From NCBI RefSeq assembly GCF_000967725.1, contig NZ_JXYE01000003.1, positions 434,001 to 498,000 of the forward strand: 64,000 nt of DNA. The letters run 5' to 3'. The notes under the pieces are model-generated. The model saw only the letters and a program-made list of their open reading frames with translations. It was not told the DNA's origin and made no database searches. Source of the stretch: Loktanella sp. S4079. GTDB lineage: Bacteria; Pseudomonadota; Alphaproteobacteria; Rhodobacterales; Rhodobacteraceae. The translations under genes were made by a program, and so were the position numbers. Below, in pieces: positions 18,628 to 27,447 of the stretch (the stretch's first letter is position 1; the number at the start of each line of letters is the position of its first letter).

Positions 18628-19623
18628 CTAAACCCCGAAGAAGTGCCCCTGCTCTCCGAACAGATCCATGCTGTGGACCAATGCAGCACTGATGCCCGGT
18701 TCGGACAAAGCATGCCCAGCGCGACCGACCATCGTCAGTCGGGAATTATCCCACGATTTCGACAGGTTATACGCAGACGTTGGCGGACAGATCATGTCGT
18801 ATCGTCCCTGCACAATGACCCCGGGAATATGCGCAATTTTCGCCATCTGATCGGGGTGTAAAATTTGTTGATGCGGGGCCAGGAAACCCGCGTTTACAAA
18901 GTAGTGGTTTTCCAATCTGGCAAAAGCGCGGGCATATTCGGCCGGTGCTTCTCCGGTGGCACCGTCGCTATCAATCGCCGCCAGTGCGTTTTCCCAAGAC
19001 GCCCAAGCGCGCGCATATTTGACCTCTTCGGATCGGTCAGAACTGAACAGTCGCCGATTGTAGGCCGCAATCAAATCGTCGCGTTCTTCTGGTGGAATGA
19101 TCGCGGTAAACCGATCCCAAAGATCAGGCCAGAATTTGCCTGCGCCACCACCATAAAACCAGTCGAGCTCTGCTTGCGTCATCAGGAACACACCGCGCAA
19201 TGCCAACCCCAAGACGCGCTCAGGATGCGCTTGGGCGTAAATCAACGAAAGCGTCGCCCCCCAGCTACCACCAAACACAGCCCATTTTTCAATACCAAGC
19301 GTGTTACGGATCAGTTCAATATCCGCCACCAAATGCCACGTCGTGTTGGCAACCACGCTCGCGTGGGGTCGCGAACGTCCACAGCCGCGCTGGTCAAACA
19401 AAATGATCCGATACACTGTGGGGTCAAAATAACGACGCATCGCGGGGCTGCATCCGCCGCCGGGACCGCCATGCAACACCACAACAGGGATTCCATCCGG
19501 GTTGCCGCATTGTTCAAAATAGACTTGATGCCCATCACCAACATCAAGCATCCGCCGGTCAAATGGGTCAATTGCGGGGTAAAGATATGCGTATGCGCTC
19601 TTTTGTCCTACGACTTTGTCCAT
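18628..19623 (-). CDS. pip: Proline iminopeptidase (prolyl aminopeptidase)
   Basis: This 331-residue alpha/beta-hydrolase removes N-terminal proline from peptides (peptidase family S33). The oxyanion motif HGGPGGGCSP, the DQRGCGRS block and the nucleophile elbow GGSWGATLSL are all present. The acid/base residues sit in GRYDMICP and GRAGHALSEPG. No signal peptide is visible, so it is cytoplasmic. ATG 19623 is preferred because an AGGA site lies five bases before it; another ATG occurs at 19629. It is directly upstream of the peptide importer operon on the same strand, so imported proline-containing peptides would be a sensible substrate (inference). Confidence 0.94.
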   Translation of the reverse strand: MDKVVGQKSAYAYLYPAIDPFDRRMLDVGDGHQVYFEQCGNPDGIPVVVLHGGPGGGCSPAMRRYFDPTVYRIILFDQRGCGRSRPHASVVANTTWHLVADIELIRNTLGIEKWAVFGGSWGATLSLIYAQAHPERVLGLALRGVFLMTQAELDWFYGGGAGKFWPDLWDRFTAIIPPEERDDLIAAYNRRLFSSDRSEEVKYARAWASWENALAAIDSDGATGEAPAEYARAFARLENHYFVNAGFLAPHQQILHPDQMAKIAHIPGVIVQGRYDMICPPTSAYNLSKSWDNSRLTMVGRAGHALSEPGISAALVHSMDLFGEQGHFFGV

Positions 19624-19672
19624 AATCATCCTATATCGCGTTCAGTAAGCACTGACCATCCGGAGCAAGCGC

Positions 19673-20419
19673 ATGTCCGCTACCAATACTGTCGACCCAT
19701 CCGAAATTGCCAAATTCGAGGCCATGGCAGCAGAATGGTGGGACCTGAACGGAAAATTCAAGCCACTTCATATGATGAATCCTGTGCGATTGGATTACAT
19801 CACGCAACAGATCGCTGCTGAATTTGGTCGTGACCTATCAGATGCAAAACCATTCGAGGGATTACGCATTCTCGATATTGGATGCGGCGGCGGGCTTTTG
19901 TGTGAACCGATGGCACGGCTTGGGGCGACGGTGGTTGGGGCCGATGCTGCCGAAAAAAACATTCCAGTCGCACAAGTGCACGCCAAACAATCCGGGCTAG
20001 AGATTGACTATCGCCACATCACCGCTGAGGCGCTTGCCGCAGACGGAGAACAATTCGATGCGGTTCTCAACATGGAGGTGGTCGAACATGTGGCAGATCC
20101 CTTGGGATATCTGACGGCATGCCAACAACTTCTAAAACCCGGCGGGATTCATATTTGTTCAACCATCAACCGGAACCCAAAATCCTTTGCGATGGCGATT
20201 GTAGGGGCAGAATGGGTCATGCGGTGGCTGCCAAAAGGTACGCATGAATGGGCCAAGTTCATTACACCTGACGAATTATTCGCTCTGATCGCAAATGCGG
20301 GCATGACCCCTGTGGATCGCAAGGGTTTTGTGTTCAACTTTGCGAGGTTTACTTGGTCAATTTCTGACCGTGATCTATCGGTAAACTACGTCACATCAGC
20401 AACAAAACCCGTCAGCTAG
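19673..20419 (+). CDS. ubiG: Ubiquinone biosynthesis O-methyltransferase UbiG
   Basis: UbiG carries out both O-methylation steps of ubiquinone synthesis using S-adenosylmethionine. The 248-residue protein shows the family N-terminus ([23 protein letters not shown]), SAM-binding motif I ([19 protein letters not shown], about 65-83) and [11 protein letters not shown]. It is divergent from pip. Its stop lies two bases from the stop of the convergent MarR gene. Assignment is strong because the WWDLNGKF...MNPVRLDYI block is specific to UbiG. Confidence 0.96.
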   Translation: MSATNTVDPSEIAKFEAMAAEWWDLNGKFKPLHMMNPVRLDYITQQIAAEFGRDLSDAKPFEGLRILDIGCGGGLLCEPMARLGATVVGADAAEKNIPVAQVHAKQSGLEIDYRHITAEALAADGEQFDAVLNMEVVEHVADPLGYLTACQQLLKPGGIHICSTINRNPKSFAMAIVGAEWVMRWLPKGTHEWAKFITPDELFALIANAGMTPVDRKGFVFNFARFTWSISDRDLSVNYVTSATKPVS

Positions 20420-20421
20420 GG

Positions 20422-20865
20422 TTACTCCAGCGCGCTCAGCTTGAGCCGCAATTCACGCAAGACCGGCAGGGCGATACGTACCTTTTCCGCACCCACCTCG
20501 GCCACGACTTCGGCGATCACGGGGGCAATGGCTGCAAGGGCCGCGTCGCGCGCCGCCTGTCCGGCTGGGCTGATGGATACCAGTTTGCGACGCGCATCAT
20601 CCCAATCCGGGCGAATATGCACCCACCCGGCACGCTCTAGTTTGTTGATCGTGTTTGTCATCGCGCCACGAGTCAGATGAAATGTCTTGGCCAATTGCGC
20701 AGGCGTTCGCTCTAACCCGCCGTGTCCCAATTGGTTCAAAACCGAAAAATGCGACAACTCCATACCCTTTGGCAGAACACGTGCAACGCTTGCCCTTGCC
20801 AACTGGTCGACAACGAGAATCTCACTAAAGAGTGAAACGGCAAGATCGTTTGTAGTTTCGGACAT
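20422..20865 (-). CDS. MarR-family transcriptional regulator
   Basis: This 147-residue protein has the MarR winged-helix layout: helix (LPKGMELSHFSVLNQL), recognition region (TPAQLAKTFHLTRGAMTNTINKLERAGWV), then wing (IRPDWDDARRKLVSISPAG). Such proteins usually bind DNA as dimers and respond to small molecules. Its ATG overlaps the stop of the upstream amidase gene (TAATG), so it is the last gene of the grxC-amidase-marR run. The regulated genes and ligand are not evident. Confidence 0.9.
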   Translation of the reverse strand: MSETTNDLAVSLFSEILVVDQLARASVARVLPKGMELSHFSVLNQLGHGGLERTPAQLAKTFHLTRGAMTNTINKLERAGWVHIRPDWDDARRKLVSISPAGQAARDAALAAIAPVIAEVVAEVGAEKVRIALPVLRELRLKLSALE

Positions 20866-21695
20866 TAAGGGCCTTCGAAAGCGCGGTCCTGTGTAAGTGC
20901 CGCAATACGTTTCCGGCTTTCTGCCACTTCTGCGAGGTCAATATCAACCATCGCGATGCCCGGCGCCGAGCCAGAATCCGCCAACACCTCGCCCCAAGGC
21001 GAAATTGCAAGCGAATGACCATAAGTTCGGCGTGGTTTGCCCGTGGATGAGGCGTGTTCACCCGTTTGCGCAGCCGCAAGAATGAAAGACCCCGTCTCAA
21101 TTGCACGTGCGCGCAGCAGCGATTCCCAGTGAACCGCACCCGTTACAGGCGAAAATGCAGATGGCACCAAGATGATATCAGCGCCACCTTGCGCCAAAGC
21201 CCTGTAAAGATACGGGAAACGCACATCAAAACACACTGTCAGTCCAACTTTGCCAAACGGCGTTTCGGCAACAACGGCCCGCGATCCGGGCCGATAGCCC
21301 GCAGATTCATTGTATGTCTCAGTCTCGGAAACCGCGACGTCAAACATATGGATCTTGTCATAGCGCGCGACAATTTCACCAGACGGGTTAATCAAAAACG
21401 ACCGGTTCGCAAACCGGCCGTCAGGATCATCGGTTTTGACGGCCAACGAACCAATTGAAAGCCACACACCATTGTCCTTGGCGGCGGCGCACAACCCCGC
21501 GAGGGTGATGTCGTCTTCTTCGTGCTGAAGAACCTCTTGCTGGTGTGCGCGACTTTGCGAAACGCAGTTGGTCACTTCGGGCGTCAAAATAAAGCCCGCG
21601 CCCAAAGATGCGGCGCGTGCGACTAAATCAACCGTTCCGGGCAGGTTCGCTTCCGGAGAATCGCTGACGTTGAGCTGTAAAAGTGCGGCCTTCAT
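20865..21695 (-). CDS. Carbon-nitrogen hydrolase, Nit1/Nit2-like amidase (likely deaminated glutathione amidase)
   Basis: The 276-residue protein belongs to the nitrilase superfamily. The catalytic Glu (ILTPEVTN), Lys (RYDKIHMFDV) and Cys (GLTVCFDVRFPYLYRAL) are all present. The KIHMFDV and RRTYGHSLAISPWG stretches are typical of the Nit1/Nit2 branch, which hydrolyses deaminated glutathione as a repair reaction. Being translationally coupled to a glutaredoxin gene (ATGA overlap at 21692-21695) supports a glutathione-related role. Substrate assignment remains inference. Confidence 0.88.
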   Translation of the reverse strand: MKAALLQLNVSDSPEANLPGTVDLVARAASLGAGFILTPEVTNCVSQSRAHQQEVLQHEEDDITLAGLCAAAKDNGVWLSIGSLAVKTDDPDGRFANRSFLINPSGEIVARYDKIHMFDVAVSETETYNESAGYRPGSRAVVAETPFGKVGLTVCFDVRFPYLYRALAQGGADIILVPSAFSPVTGAVHWESLLRARAIETGSFILAAAQTGEHASSTGKPRRTYGHSLAISPWGEVLADSGSAPGIAMVDIDLAEVAESRKRIAALTQDRAFEGP

Positions 21696-21949
21696 ACGGC
21701 CAGCATAGCATCCAACTTACCTGTTCGATCAAGTCCCATTAGATCATCGCAGCCACCTATATGATTTCCTTCAATAAAAATCTGTGGCACGGTCGTCCGA
21801 CCGCCTGCGCGCTGGATCATTTCAGGCCGTTTTTCCGGATGATCCAAAATATCGACCTCTGCAAAGCTGACACCCTTGGCGGTCAAGAGACGTTTTGCCA
21901 TGTGGCAAAAACCACAGGTCGATTTGGTGTAAATTTCCACAGTTTTCAT
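21692..21949 (-). CDS. grxC: Glutaredoxin 3
   Basis: The 85-residue protein is a classical small dithiol glutaredoxin with the active site CGFC near residues 11-14 (STCGFCHMAKRLL), the TTVPQIF cis-proline loop and the GGCDDL glutathione-binding motif. It reduces disulfides using glutathione. Gly-Phe in the active site is less usual than Pro-Tyr. I chose ATG 21949 since AAGGA lies about seven bases upstream; the frame remains open to 21979. It leads a three-gene coupled run with the amidase and MarR genes and follows comF by 30 bases. Confidence 0.93.
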   Translation of the reverse strand: MKTVEIYTKSTCGFCHMAKRLLTAKGVSFAEVDILDHPEKRPEMIQRAGGRTTVPQIFIEGNHIGGCDDLMGLDRTGKLDAMLAV

Positions 21950-21979
21950 GATGACATCCTTAGATCCGTTTCCCTGCAT

Positions 21980-22702
21980 CTAAGCGTCTTTCACCACACG
22001 TGCCAGAGTAAGGATCGAAACATTCGTGGCTCCGCCACTGATCAACGCCTCTGTGCTCGCCGCGAGGGTTGCCCCCGACGTCATCACATCGTCAATCAAT
22101 AAGACCGGGCGATCCACAATGTATTGTTGGCGTTTTGGGTTTGGCGCAATGGCATCCGCCAGCGCTGCAAAACGTTGTTCGCGGCTGTGCCCTTCGAGCG
22201 GTTTTGTTTTCTTTGTTCGGATCAATGCATCTGCGCAAACGGTGGCACCAATTTCACGACCCAAGGCATGTGTGATCAATGCAGCCTGATTGTACCGGCG
22301 GCGTACACGCCGCGTCCAATGAAGCGGTACAGGAACAAGCACTGTTCGTTCATTCACCAATGGACGCGCGATCCGCGCAAGCCAGAGCGCGGCTGGCCGC
22401 GCCAAATCGGTGCGATCACCATGCTTAAGCCCCAGAACAAGCTTGCGACCGATCCCTGTATAAATAAGCCCAGCGCGCCCATGATCCCACGGACGTGCGA
22501 TGGTCATGCATTCATCGCAATGTACCAATTCACCGTTATCTTCCCCTGGCAGAGGCGCACCGCATTTATCGCAGATCAATCCGCCAATGAATTGCGTTTC
22601 GCGCCAACATGTTCCGCAAAGTCCAAAGTCAGACTCCGTCTGGACCCCACATGAAACACATTGCGCAGGGTAGATTGCACGGATCACGCTTTGCATTCGC
22701 AT
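21980..22702 (-). CDS. ComF-family phosphoribosyltransferase-like protein
   Basis: The 240-residue protein has an N-terminal zinc ribbon with several CxxC pairs (CVSCGV, CGTC, CDKCGAP, CDEC). A phosphoribosyltransferase-type domain follows, with the PRPP-binding motif VLLIDDVMTSGATLAAS near 190-206. ComF is linked to DNA uptake in naturally competent bacteria, but the family is widespread and the enzyme activity is not established. The gene starts at 22702, divergent from the methyltransferase gene with only about 30 bases between likely starts. Confidence 0.88.
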   Translation of the reverse strand: MRMQSVIRAIYPAQCVSCGVQTESDFGLCGTCWRETQFIGGLICDKCGAPLPGEDNGELVHCDECMTIARPWDHGRAGLIYTGIGRKLVLGLKHGDRTDLARPAALWLARIARPLVNERTVLVPVPLHWTRRVRRRYNQAALITHALGREIGATVCADALIRTKKTKPLEGHSREQRFAALADAIAPNPKRQQYIVDRPVLLIDDVMTSGATLAASTEALISGGATNVSILTLARVVKDA

Positions 22703-22733
22703 GTTTGCGCCCTATCTGGGGGGCATGGAAAAT

Positions 22734-23552
22734 ATGCCCGAACTTGTCGACCGTACCGCCCTTTTGCGTAACCGCGCCCGCGCAGAGCGTGACGCGCTAT
22801 TCTTGCACGAAGCGCTTGCCGATGAACTGCAAGAAAAGCTGAGCGAGGTTAACAGAACCTTTACGTCGATCGCGATCGTGACTGGATTTCCTGATTTTTG
22901 GTCCGAGCGCTTTGCCGATGCGACCGTTGTCTCCGACGAAGAGACCATTGCATTGGAACCCGAGGCCCATGATCTCGTGTTGCATGTGATGGCTTTGCAT
23001 TGGGCCAATGATCCCGTCGGACAGTTGGTGCAATGTCGGCGCGCGCTGCGTTCAGATGGGCTCATGTTGTGCGGGTTTTTGGGTGGTCAGACGCTACATG
23101 AACTACGTGCGGCGCTTGCCGAGGCCGAAGCGGTCGTCGCGGGCGGGCTATCGCCGCGGATTGCTCCGATGGGTGAAATCCGTGATTTGGGCGCGCTGCT
23201 CCAACGGGCGGGGTTTGCTCTGCCGGTTGCGGATTCCACGCCGTTGACGGCCAGCTATGCCAACGCATTCCACCTGATGCATGACCTGCGTAAGATGGGC
23301 GAAGCAAATGCGCTCGCTGCGCGACCAAAGCATTTTACCCAGCGCAATGTGTTAACCGAAGCCGCATGTGTCTACGCCGAGAATTTCTCGAATGCGGATA
23401 AACGCGTTGATGCAACATTCGAATTGATCACGCTTACTGGGTGGTCTCCGGGCGAAGGTCAGCAACAGCCCCTGCGTCCGGGTAGCGCGATTACCCGGCT
23501 TGCCGATGCGTTAGGCGCGACAGAAACGCCCGTTGATCAATCCAAAGATTGA
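22734..23552 (+). CDS. Methyltransferase-fold protein, NDUFAF5/BioC-like
   Basis: About 272 residues; the sequence resembles the alphaproteobacterial NDUFAF5-like group (LVDRTALLRNRARAERDALFLHEALADEL, then LHVMALHWANDPVGQL and FGGQTLHELR-like GFLGGQTLHELR). The usual glycine-rich SAM motif I is not visible: the corresponding stretch reads SIAIVTGFPDFWSERF. It could be a degenerate methyltransferase or a hydroxylase-like assembly factor, as NDUFAF5 is for complex I. The start is uncertain: ATG 22734 has a G-rich site about ten bases upstream, whereas ATGs at 22701 and 22725 do not have proper spacing. Confidence 0.75.
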   Translation: MPELVDRTALLRNRARAERDALFLHEALADELQEKLSEVNRTFTSIAIVTGFPDFWSERFADATVVSDEETIALEPEAHDLVLHVMALHWANDPVGQLVQCRRALRSDGLMLCGFLGGQTLHELRAALAEAEAVVAGGLSPRIAPMGEIRDLGALLQRAGFALPVADSTPLTASYANAFHLMHDLRKMGEANALAARPKHFTQRNVLTEAACVYAENFSNADKRVDATFELITLTGWSPGEGQQQPLRPGSAITRLADALGATETPVDQSKD

Positions 23553-23609
23553 CCTTGGACGTAATCCAAGTAACTCCGACCCAAGTTTCCGTTCCAAGAG
23601 GCCACGCTC

Positions 23610-24674
23610 ATGTCTGATAAATCGCAGCCAGCAACCTGCCCCGCACACGCTCCGTCTGATCACCCCAAGATCAAACCCGCAAAAGTCGGTATCTTACTTA
23701 CGAACCTCGGCACACCAGATTCCACCGATTACTGGCCGATGCGTCGATATCTGAGCGAATTTCTATCTGACAAACGTGTGGTCGATTATCCATCGTGGAA
23801 ATGGCAGCCCATCCTTCAGGGCATTATCCTCAGCATACGGCCATTCAAATCGGGTGCTGCCTATAAATCCATTTGGAACAATGAGGCCAACGAAAGCCCC
23901 CTGCTAACCATCACCAAACAGCAAACCGCAGCCATCAAAACCAAGATGGAAGAACGGTATGGCGACAAGGTCATGGTCGATTTCTGCATGCGGTACGGAA
24001 ACCCGTCGACTAAATCCAAGGTACGCGAAATGGTCGAGGCAGGCTGTACCCGCATCCTGTTCTTTCCGCTCTATCCGCATTACGCGGGCGCGACCTCTGC
24101 GACCGCAAACGACCAGTTCTTTCGGGCATTAATGGAAGAAAAATGGCAGCCAACGGCACGTATCGTCGAGCCATACTTCGAAGAACCCAGCTATATTGAG
24201 GCGCTCGCCCAGTCGATCGAGACCGCTTATGCCGCAGCCGAGAAAAAGCCTGAAAAGCTGATCTGCTCATATCACGGCGTGCCAGAACGTTATTTGCACG
24301 AGGGCGACCCCTACCATTGCCAATGTCAGAAAACGACCCGCCTGCTCAAGGAACGCTTGGGCTGGGATGACACGCAGATCGTGACGACTTTCCAGTCTAA
24401 ATTCGGCCCCGAAGAATGGTTAAAACCTTATACCGTTGAAGAGGTTGCGCGACTTGCCAAAGAAGAAGGCGTTAAGAACATCGCGGTCTGTGCCCCTGCG
24501 TTTTCGGCTGACTGCATTGAGACGCTCGAAGAGATCAACGAAGAGATCAAAGAAAGCTTTGAACATGCTGGCGGCCAAGACTTTACCTATGTGCCCTGCC
24601 TGAACGATAGCCCGGCCCATATCGATGCGCTGTCGGGCGTCATCGAAAAGAATCTGCTCGGCTGGCTCGAATAG
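23610..24674 (+). CDS. hemH: Ferrochelatase
   Basis: HemH inserts Fe2+ into protoporphyrin IX in the last step of heme synthesis. The 354-residue protein has the family's N-terminal LLTNLGTPDS, the catalytic His region SYHGVPERYLHEGDPYHCQC, and CAPAFSADCIETLEEI with the conserved Glu. The C-terminus lacks a membrane anchor. It begins 57 bases after the methyltransferase gene and is followed by a terminator at 24701-24725. hemJ, which makes its substrate, lies near the origin at 60.5 kb. Confidence 0.96.
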   Translation: MSDKSQPATCPAHAPSDHPKIKPAKVGILLTNLGTPDSTDYWPMRRYLSEFLSDKRVVDYPSWKWQPILQGIILSIRPFKSGAAYKSIWNNEANESPLLTITKQQTAAIKTKMEERYGDKVMVDFCMRYGNPSTKSKVREMVEAGCTRILFFPLYPHYAGATSATANDQFFRALMEEKWQPTARIVEPYFEEPSYIEALAQSIETAYAAAEKKPEKLICSYHGVPERYLHEGDPYHCQCQKTTRLLKERLGWDDTQIVTTFQSKFGPEEWLKPYTVEEVARLAKEEGVKNIAVCAPAFSADCIETLEEINEEIKESFEHAGGQDFTYVPCLNDSPAHIDALSGVIEKNLLGWLE

Positions 24675-24700
24675 AATCAGTGACGTTGCGTCAGTCATCG

Positions 24701-24725
24701 ATGGGCGAAATTCGCCCATTTTGTT
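24701..24725 (+). terminator. Terminator after hemH
   Basis: ATGGGCGAA and TTCGCCCAT form a nine-base stem with a one-base centre, so the apex must open, followed by TTTGTTT. It lies 26 bases after the hemH stop and ends the forward transcript before the kinase gene. Confidence 0.7.
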
Positions 24726-24891
24726 TACATTATGGATACAAAAACGGACATATTTCCAAAACTGTTCATCTAACTTGTTGTCACTAAGCGATTTTTTGCC
24801 AGTTGGCCGCATTACGACCACATTTATGCGGATATTGTTAACAAGTACTTTTCGGGGAAGCGCTAAAATCTGGCGCGCTTAATGGTGGGAC

Positions 24892-26154
24892 ATGACGACA
24901 GCTGCGACGCAAGAAAAAATCGCAAATGAAACCTCGCGGAGCGAGGCGCTGCCGAATGGAACCGCACTATTGGGCGATCAGTTCACGATCCGGCGTAGAC
25001 TTGGCAATGGTGGTTTCGGTATCACTTATCTTGCCCGTGATAACTATCTTGAACGCAGCGTAGTGATCAAAGAATGCTATCCAGAGGTATTTTGCCGGCG
25101 CGACGGGAAAAACGTCTTTGTCAGATCGGATTCCCACTACGAAAAGTACCGGTCAATCGTTTCGATGTTCATGAAAGAGGCGCGCACAATCGCAAAGATG
25201 CGCCACCCCAACATTGTTGGTGTTCACCGCATTTTCGAGGACAATGAAACCGCCTATATGGTGCTTGATTTGATCGAAGGGCGCGACCTGCTGAACATCA
25301 TCAAAGATGACGAACAGCAACTGAAGCCGAAACAAATCAAGAAAATCCTTGTAAAGCTGCTGGATGCTGTTGATCTGGTGCACCGTCAGGATTTGCTGCA
25401 CCGGGATATTTCGCCTGACAACATTCTGCTCGATAAATGGGGTAGCCCGGTTCTGATCGACTTTGGTGCTGCGCGCGAAGAAGCCAGCCGTGAAACACGC
25501 GAATTGTCAGCAGTCTTGGTCGTCAAAGATGGCTATTCCCCACAAGAATTCTATTTCGCAGGCGGTAAACAAGGACCAAGCAGCGATCTCTACGCGCTTG
25601 GGGCAACTTTCTATCACCTGATTTCGGGCAAAGCTCCGCCAAACAGCCAAACGCGGATGGCCGAATTTGCCAGCCAAAACCCCGATCCGTGCGAGCCACT
25701 GGCAGGGCGTTTTGACGAATATGAACCCGAATTCCTTGAGGCGATCGACAAAGCCATGTCGATCTTGCCTAAAAACCGGATTCAGTCAGCGCGGGAATGG
25801 TCCGATATCATCGACAGCGACAAACGTGATCGGATCAAGCCGCTGTTGCTCAAGCCCAGCGACAACTTGGGCGAAACACTGACGCGTTTGGTATCCGAAA
25901 CCAACGAATACGTTCGCAACTCTCAACCCCATCAGGAACAGGTGGTGACCCAGCGCGTTGTGGAGCCGGCACAAAAGCATGTCCCCGATTGGGTCAAAGA
26001 ATTTAACGAAGAGACATCTCGTCTGGTGGAAAACAGCAGCAAACCTTTGCGCCGTCAGTTCAGCGAACCAAGAAGCTATGTCGCCCCCAAGCCGACCCGC
26101 CGCGCAGGTCAGTCGCGGCTGGGTGGTTGGTTCACGCGTCGCCTATTCGGCTGA
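24892..26154 (+). CDS. Soluble Ser/Thr protein kinase
   Basis: The 420-residue protein has a complete Hanks-type kinase domain (about 30-310). It has a glycine loop GNGGFG at 38-43, the ATP-binding Lys60 (VIKE), Glu96, the catalytic loop HRDISPDN at 170-177 and DFG at 190-192. All key residues are present, so it should be active. After the kinase domain comes a polar linker and a basic, tryptophan-containing tail (LGGWFTRRLFG). No membrane segment or extracellular sensor is visible, unlike PknB. Its nearest neighbours are cell-wall genes, and the stop lies four bases from that of a convergent L,D-transpeptidase. The 217-base gap upstream holds the hemH terminator and presumably the promoter. 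Confidence 0.92.
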   Translation: MTTAATQEKIANETSRSEALPNGTALLGDQFTIRRRLGNGGFGITYLARDNYLERSVVIKECYPEVFCRRDGKNVFVRSDSHYEKYRSIVSMFMKEARTIAKMRHPNIVGVHRIFEDNETAYMVLDLIEGRDLLNIIKDDEQQLKPKQIKKILVKLLDAVDLVHRQDLLHRDISPDNILLDKWGSPVLIDFGAAREEASRETRELSAVLVVKDGYSPQEFYFAGGKQGPSSDLYALGATFYHLISGKAPPNSQTRMAEFASQNPDPCEPLAGRFDEYEPEFLEAIDKAMSILPKNRIQSAREWSDIIDSDKRDRIKPLLLKPSDNLGETLTRLVSETNEYVRNSQPHQEQVVTQRVVEPAQKHVPDWVKEFNEETSRLVENSSKPLRRQFSEPRSYVAPKPTRRAGQSRLGGWFTRRLFG

Positions 26155-26158
26155 TAAC

Positions 26159-26740
26159 TCAAATGAGCAGCACCTGTGTACCAACTTTGGCATAGCTAAA
26201 CAGTTGGGCGATCTGTTCGTTGTATAGCCCAATACACCCGTTCGAAGACCGGCGACCGATCTTGCGTGTGTCGTGAGTGCCGTGAATGCGGTAGTACTGC
26301 CAAGACAAGTACAAAGCGTGGGTTCCCAAGGGGTTATCTGGACCCGGCCCGATGAAGTCTGGCCACTCTGGGTTACGAATACGCATGGCTGGGGTCGGCG
26401 CCCAACTTGGTCCTTCGACCTTGCGCGTGACCTCAGTCCGACCAGTCCGCGTCAAATCGTCGGTCAGTGGCACACTTGTTGGATAGAGTTTGTAAATCGA
26501 CTGATCTTCGGACCAGTAATGCAGGGCACGCGACTGAATATCGACCAAGATCGCGCCATTATTCAGATTGCTAAAATATGGCTGCCAATCCAACGAGCGA
26601 AAGCTCGAGATATTACGCTGAACGCGGCTTGAGATATCGCTTTCGATTTCAGTTGTATTTGCGGTCTGCGCAGCCGCACCCGTACCGACTACAGCGGCAG
26701 AGGCAGCCAAAAAACCACGTCGTGACATAACCTTTGTCAT
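26159..26740 (-). CDS. Exported L,D-transpeptidase (YkuD domain)
   Basis: This 193-residue protein has a Tat-like signal (MSRRGFLAASAAVVGTGAAAQ, residues 5-25) and then a YkuD catalytic domain. The motif HGTHDTRKIGRRSSNGCIGL near 160-179 supplies the catalytic His and Cys. Such enzymes form 3-3 peptidoglycan cross-links or attach proteins to the wall. It resembles the ErfK/YbiS group (WAPTPAMRIRNPEWPDFIGPGPDNPLGTHALYL). It converges on the kinase gene and is divergent from the CAP-domain gene 158 bases upstream. Confidence 0.9.
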   Translation of the reverse strand: MTKVMSRRGFLAASAAVVGTGAAAQTANTTEIESDISSRVQRNISSFRSLDWQPYFSNLNNGAILVDIQSRALHYWSEDQSIYKLYPTSVPLTDDLTRTGRTEVTRKVEGPSWAPTPAMRIRNPEWPDFIGPGPDNPLGTHALYLSWQYYRIHGTHDTRKIGRRSSNGCIGLYNEQIAQLFSYAKVGTQVLLI

Positions 26741-26898
26741 TACAGTCTCCGGAACTGGGTAAACATCGTTTCAAGGATGCAATCTAAAGTGTATGGTCAA
26801 ACACTGCAATTCAAACAAATGTCAGCCAGAACGATGCGGGTTTGAAGTGCCGCGCCGATACCGCTACAGATAAACAATGAATTAGATTTAGGTGACCG

Positions 26899-27447
26899 AT
26901 GTACCGACGCGAAATGATCTTGGGGCTGGTGGCAACGACGCTAGCTGCATGTCAAAGACCACAACGCCAGCTAGGGCCAGACGGTTTACCCCTTCCGACT
27001 GTTTATCGCATTTCAGACAGAGACGCAGCCGCTGTGCAATTTCGGATGCTCGATAGCATCAACGCATTGCGTACCAAAGCTGGTGCCGCCCCTGTTGAGT
27101 TGAACGCCCAACTAAATGCGGCGGCGGCAACACATGCGCGGGATATGTCGATCCAAAACCGGCCTTGGTTGTTTGGATCCGACGGGTCCAGCCCGCTTGA
27201 CCGCGCATTGCGTGCCGGATTTGCGGGGCGACTGTTGGGCGAAAATATCTCGGAATCCTACGAAACTGAGCTGCAAACACTTGCTGCATGGATGGGCCAA
27301 GCTGACACGCGCGCTGTCTTGTTAGATCCAAATGCACGGTCGATGGGATTTGCATGGTACCAAGAACCCGAAGGCAAACTGTGGTGGTGCCTGAACATGG
27401 GCAGCGACCCTGCAATGTCGCAACCCATCCCCAGCGTCGCGTTCTAA
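26899..27447 (+). CDS. CAP-domain (SCP-like) lipoprotein
   Basis: The 182-residue product has a short lipoprotein signal with a lipobox at TLAAC (Cys near residue 18), so it is probably membrane-anchored and periplasmic. The rest is a CAP/SCP domain (about 45-175), recognisable from LDSINALRTKAGAAPVELNAQLNAAAATHARDM, the LLGENISESYE motif and the MGFAWY-KLWWCLNMG strand pair. CAP proteins in bacteria are poorly understood; some bind lipids or cell-wall material. It lies between two L,D-transpeptidase genes and overlaps the second tail to tail by four bases. Confidence 0.87.
   Translation: MYRREMILGLVATTLAACQRPQRQLGPDGLPLPTVYRISDRDAAAVQFRMLDSINALRTKAGAAPVELNAQLNAAAATHARDMSIQNRPWLFGSDGSSPLDRALRAGFAGRLLGENISESYETELQTLAAWMGQADTRAVLLDPNARSMGFAWYQEPEGKLWWCLNMGSDPAMSQPIPSVAF

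Noticed and set aside
23554..23575. Hairpin CTTGGA/TCCAAG after the methyltransferase gene
   Set aside because: The stem is six bases without a T run; it is too weak to call a terminator.
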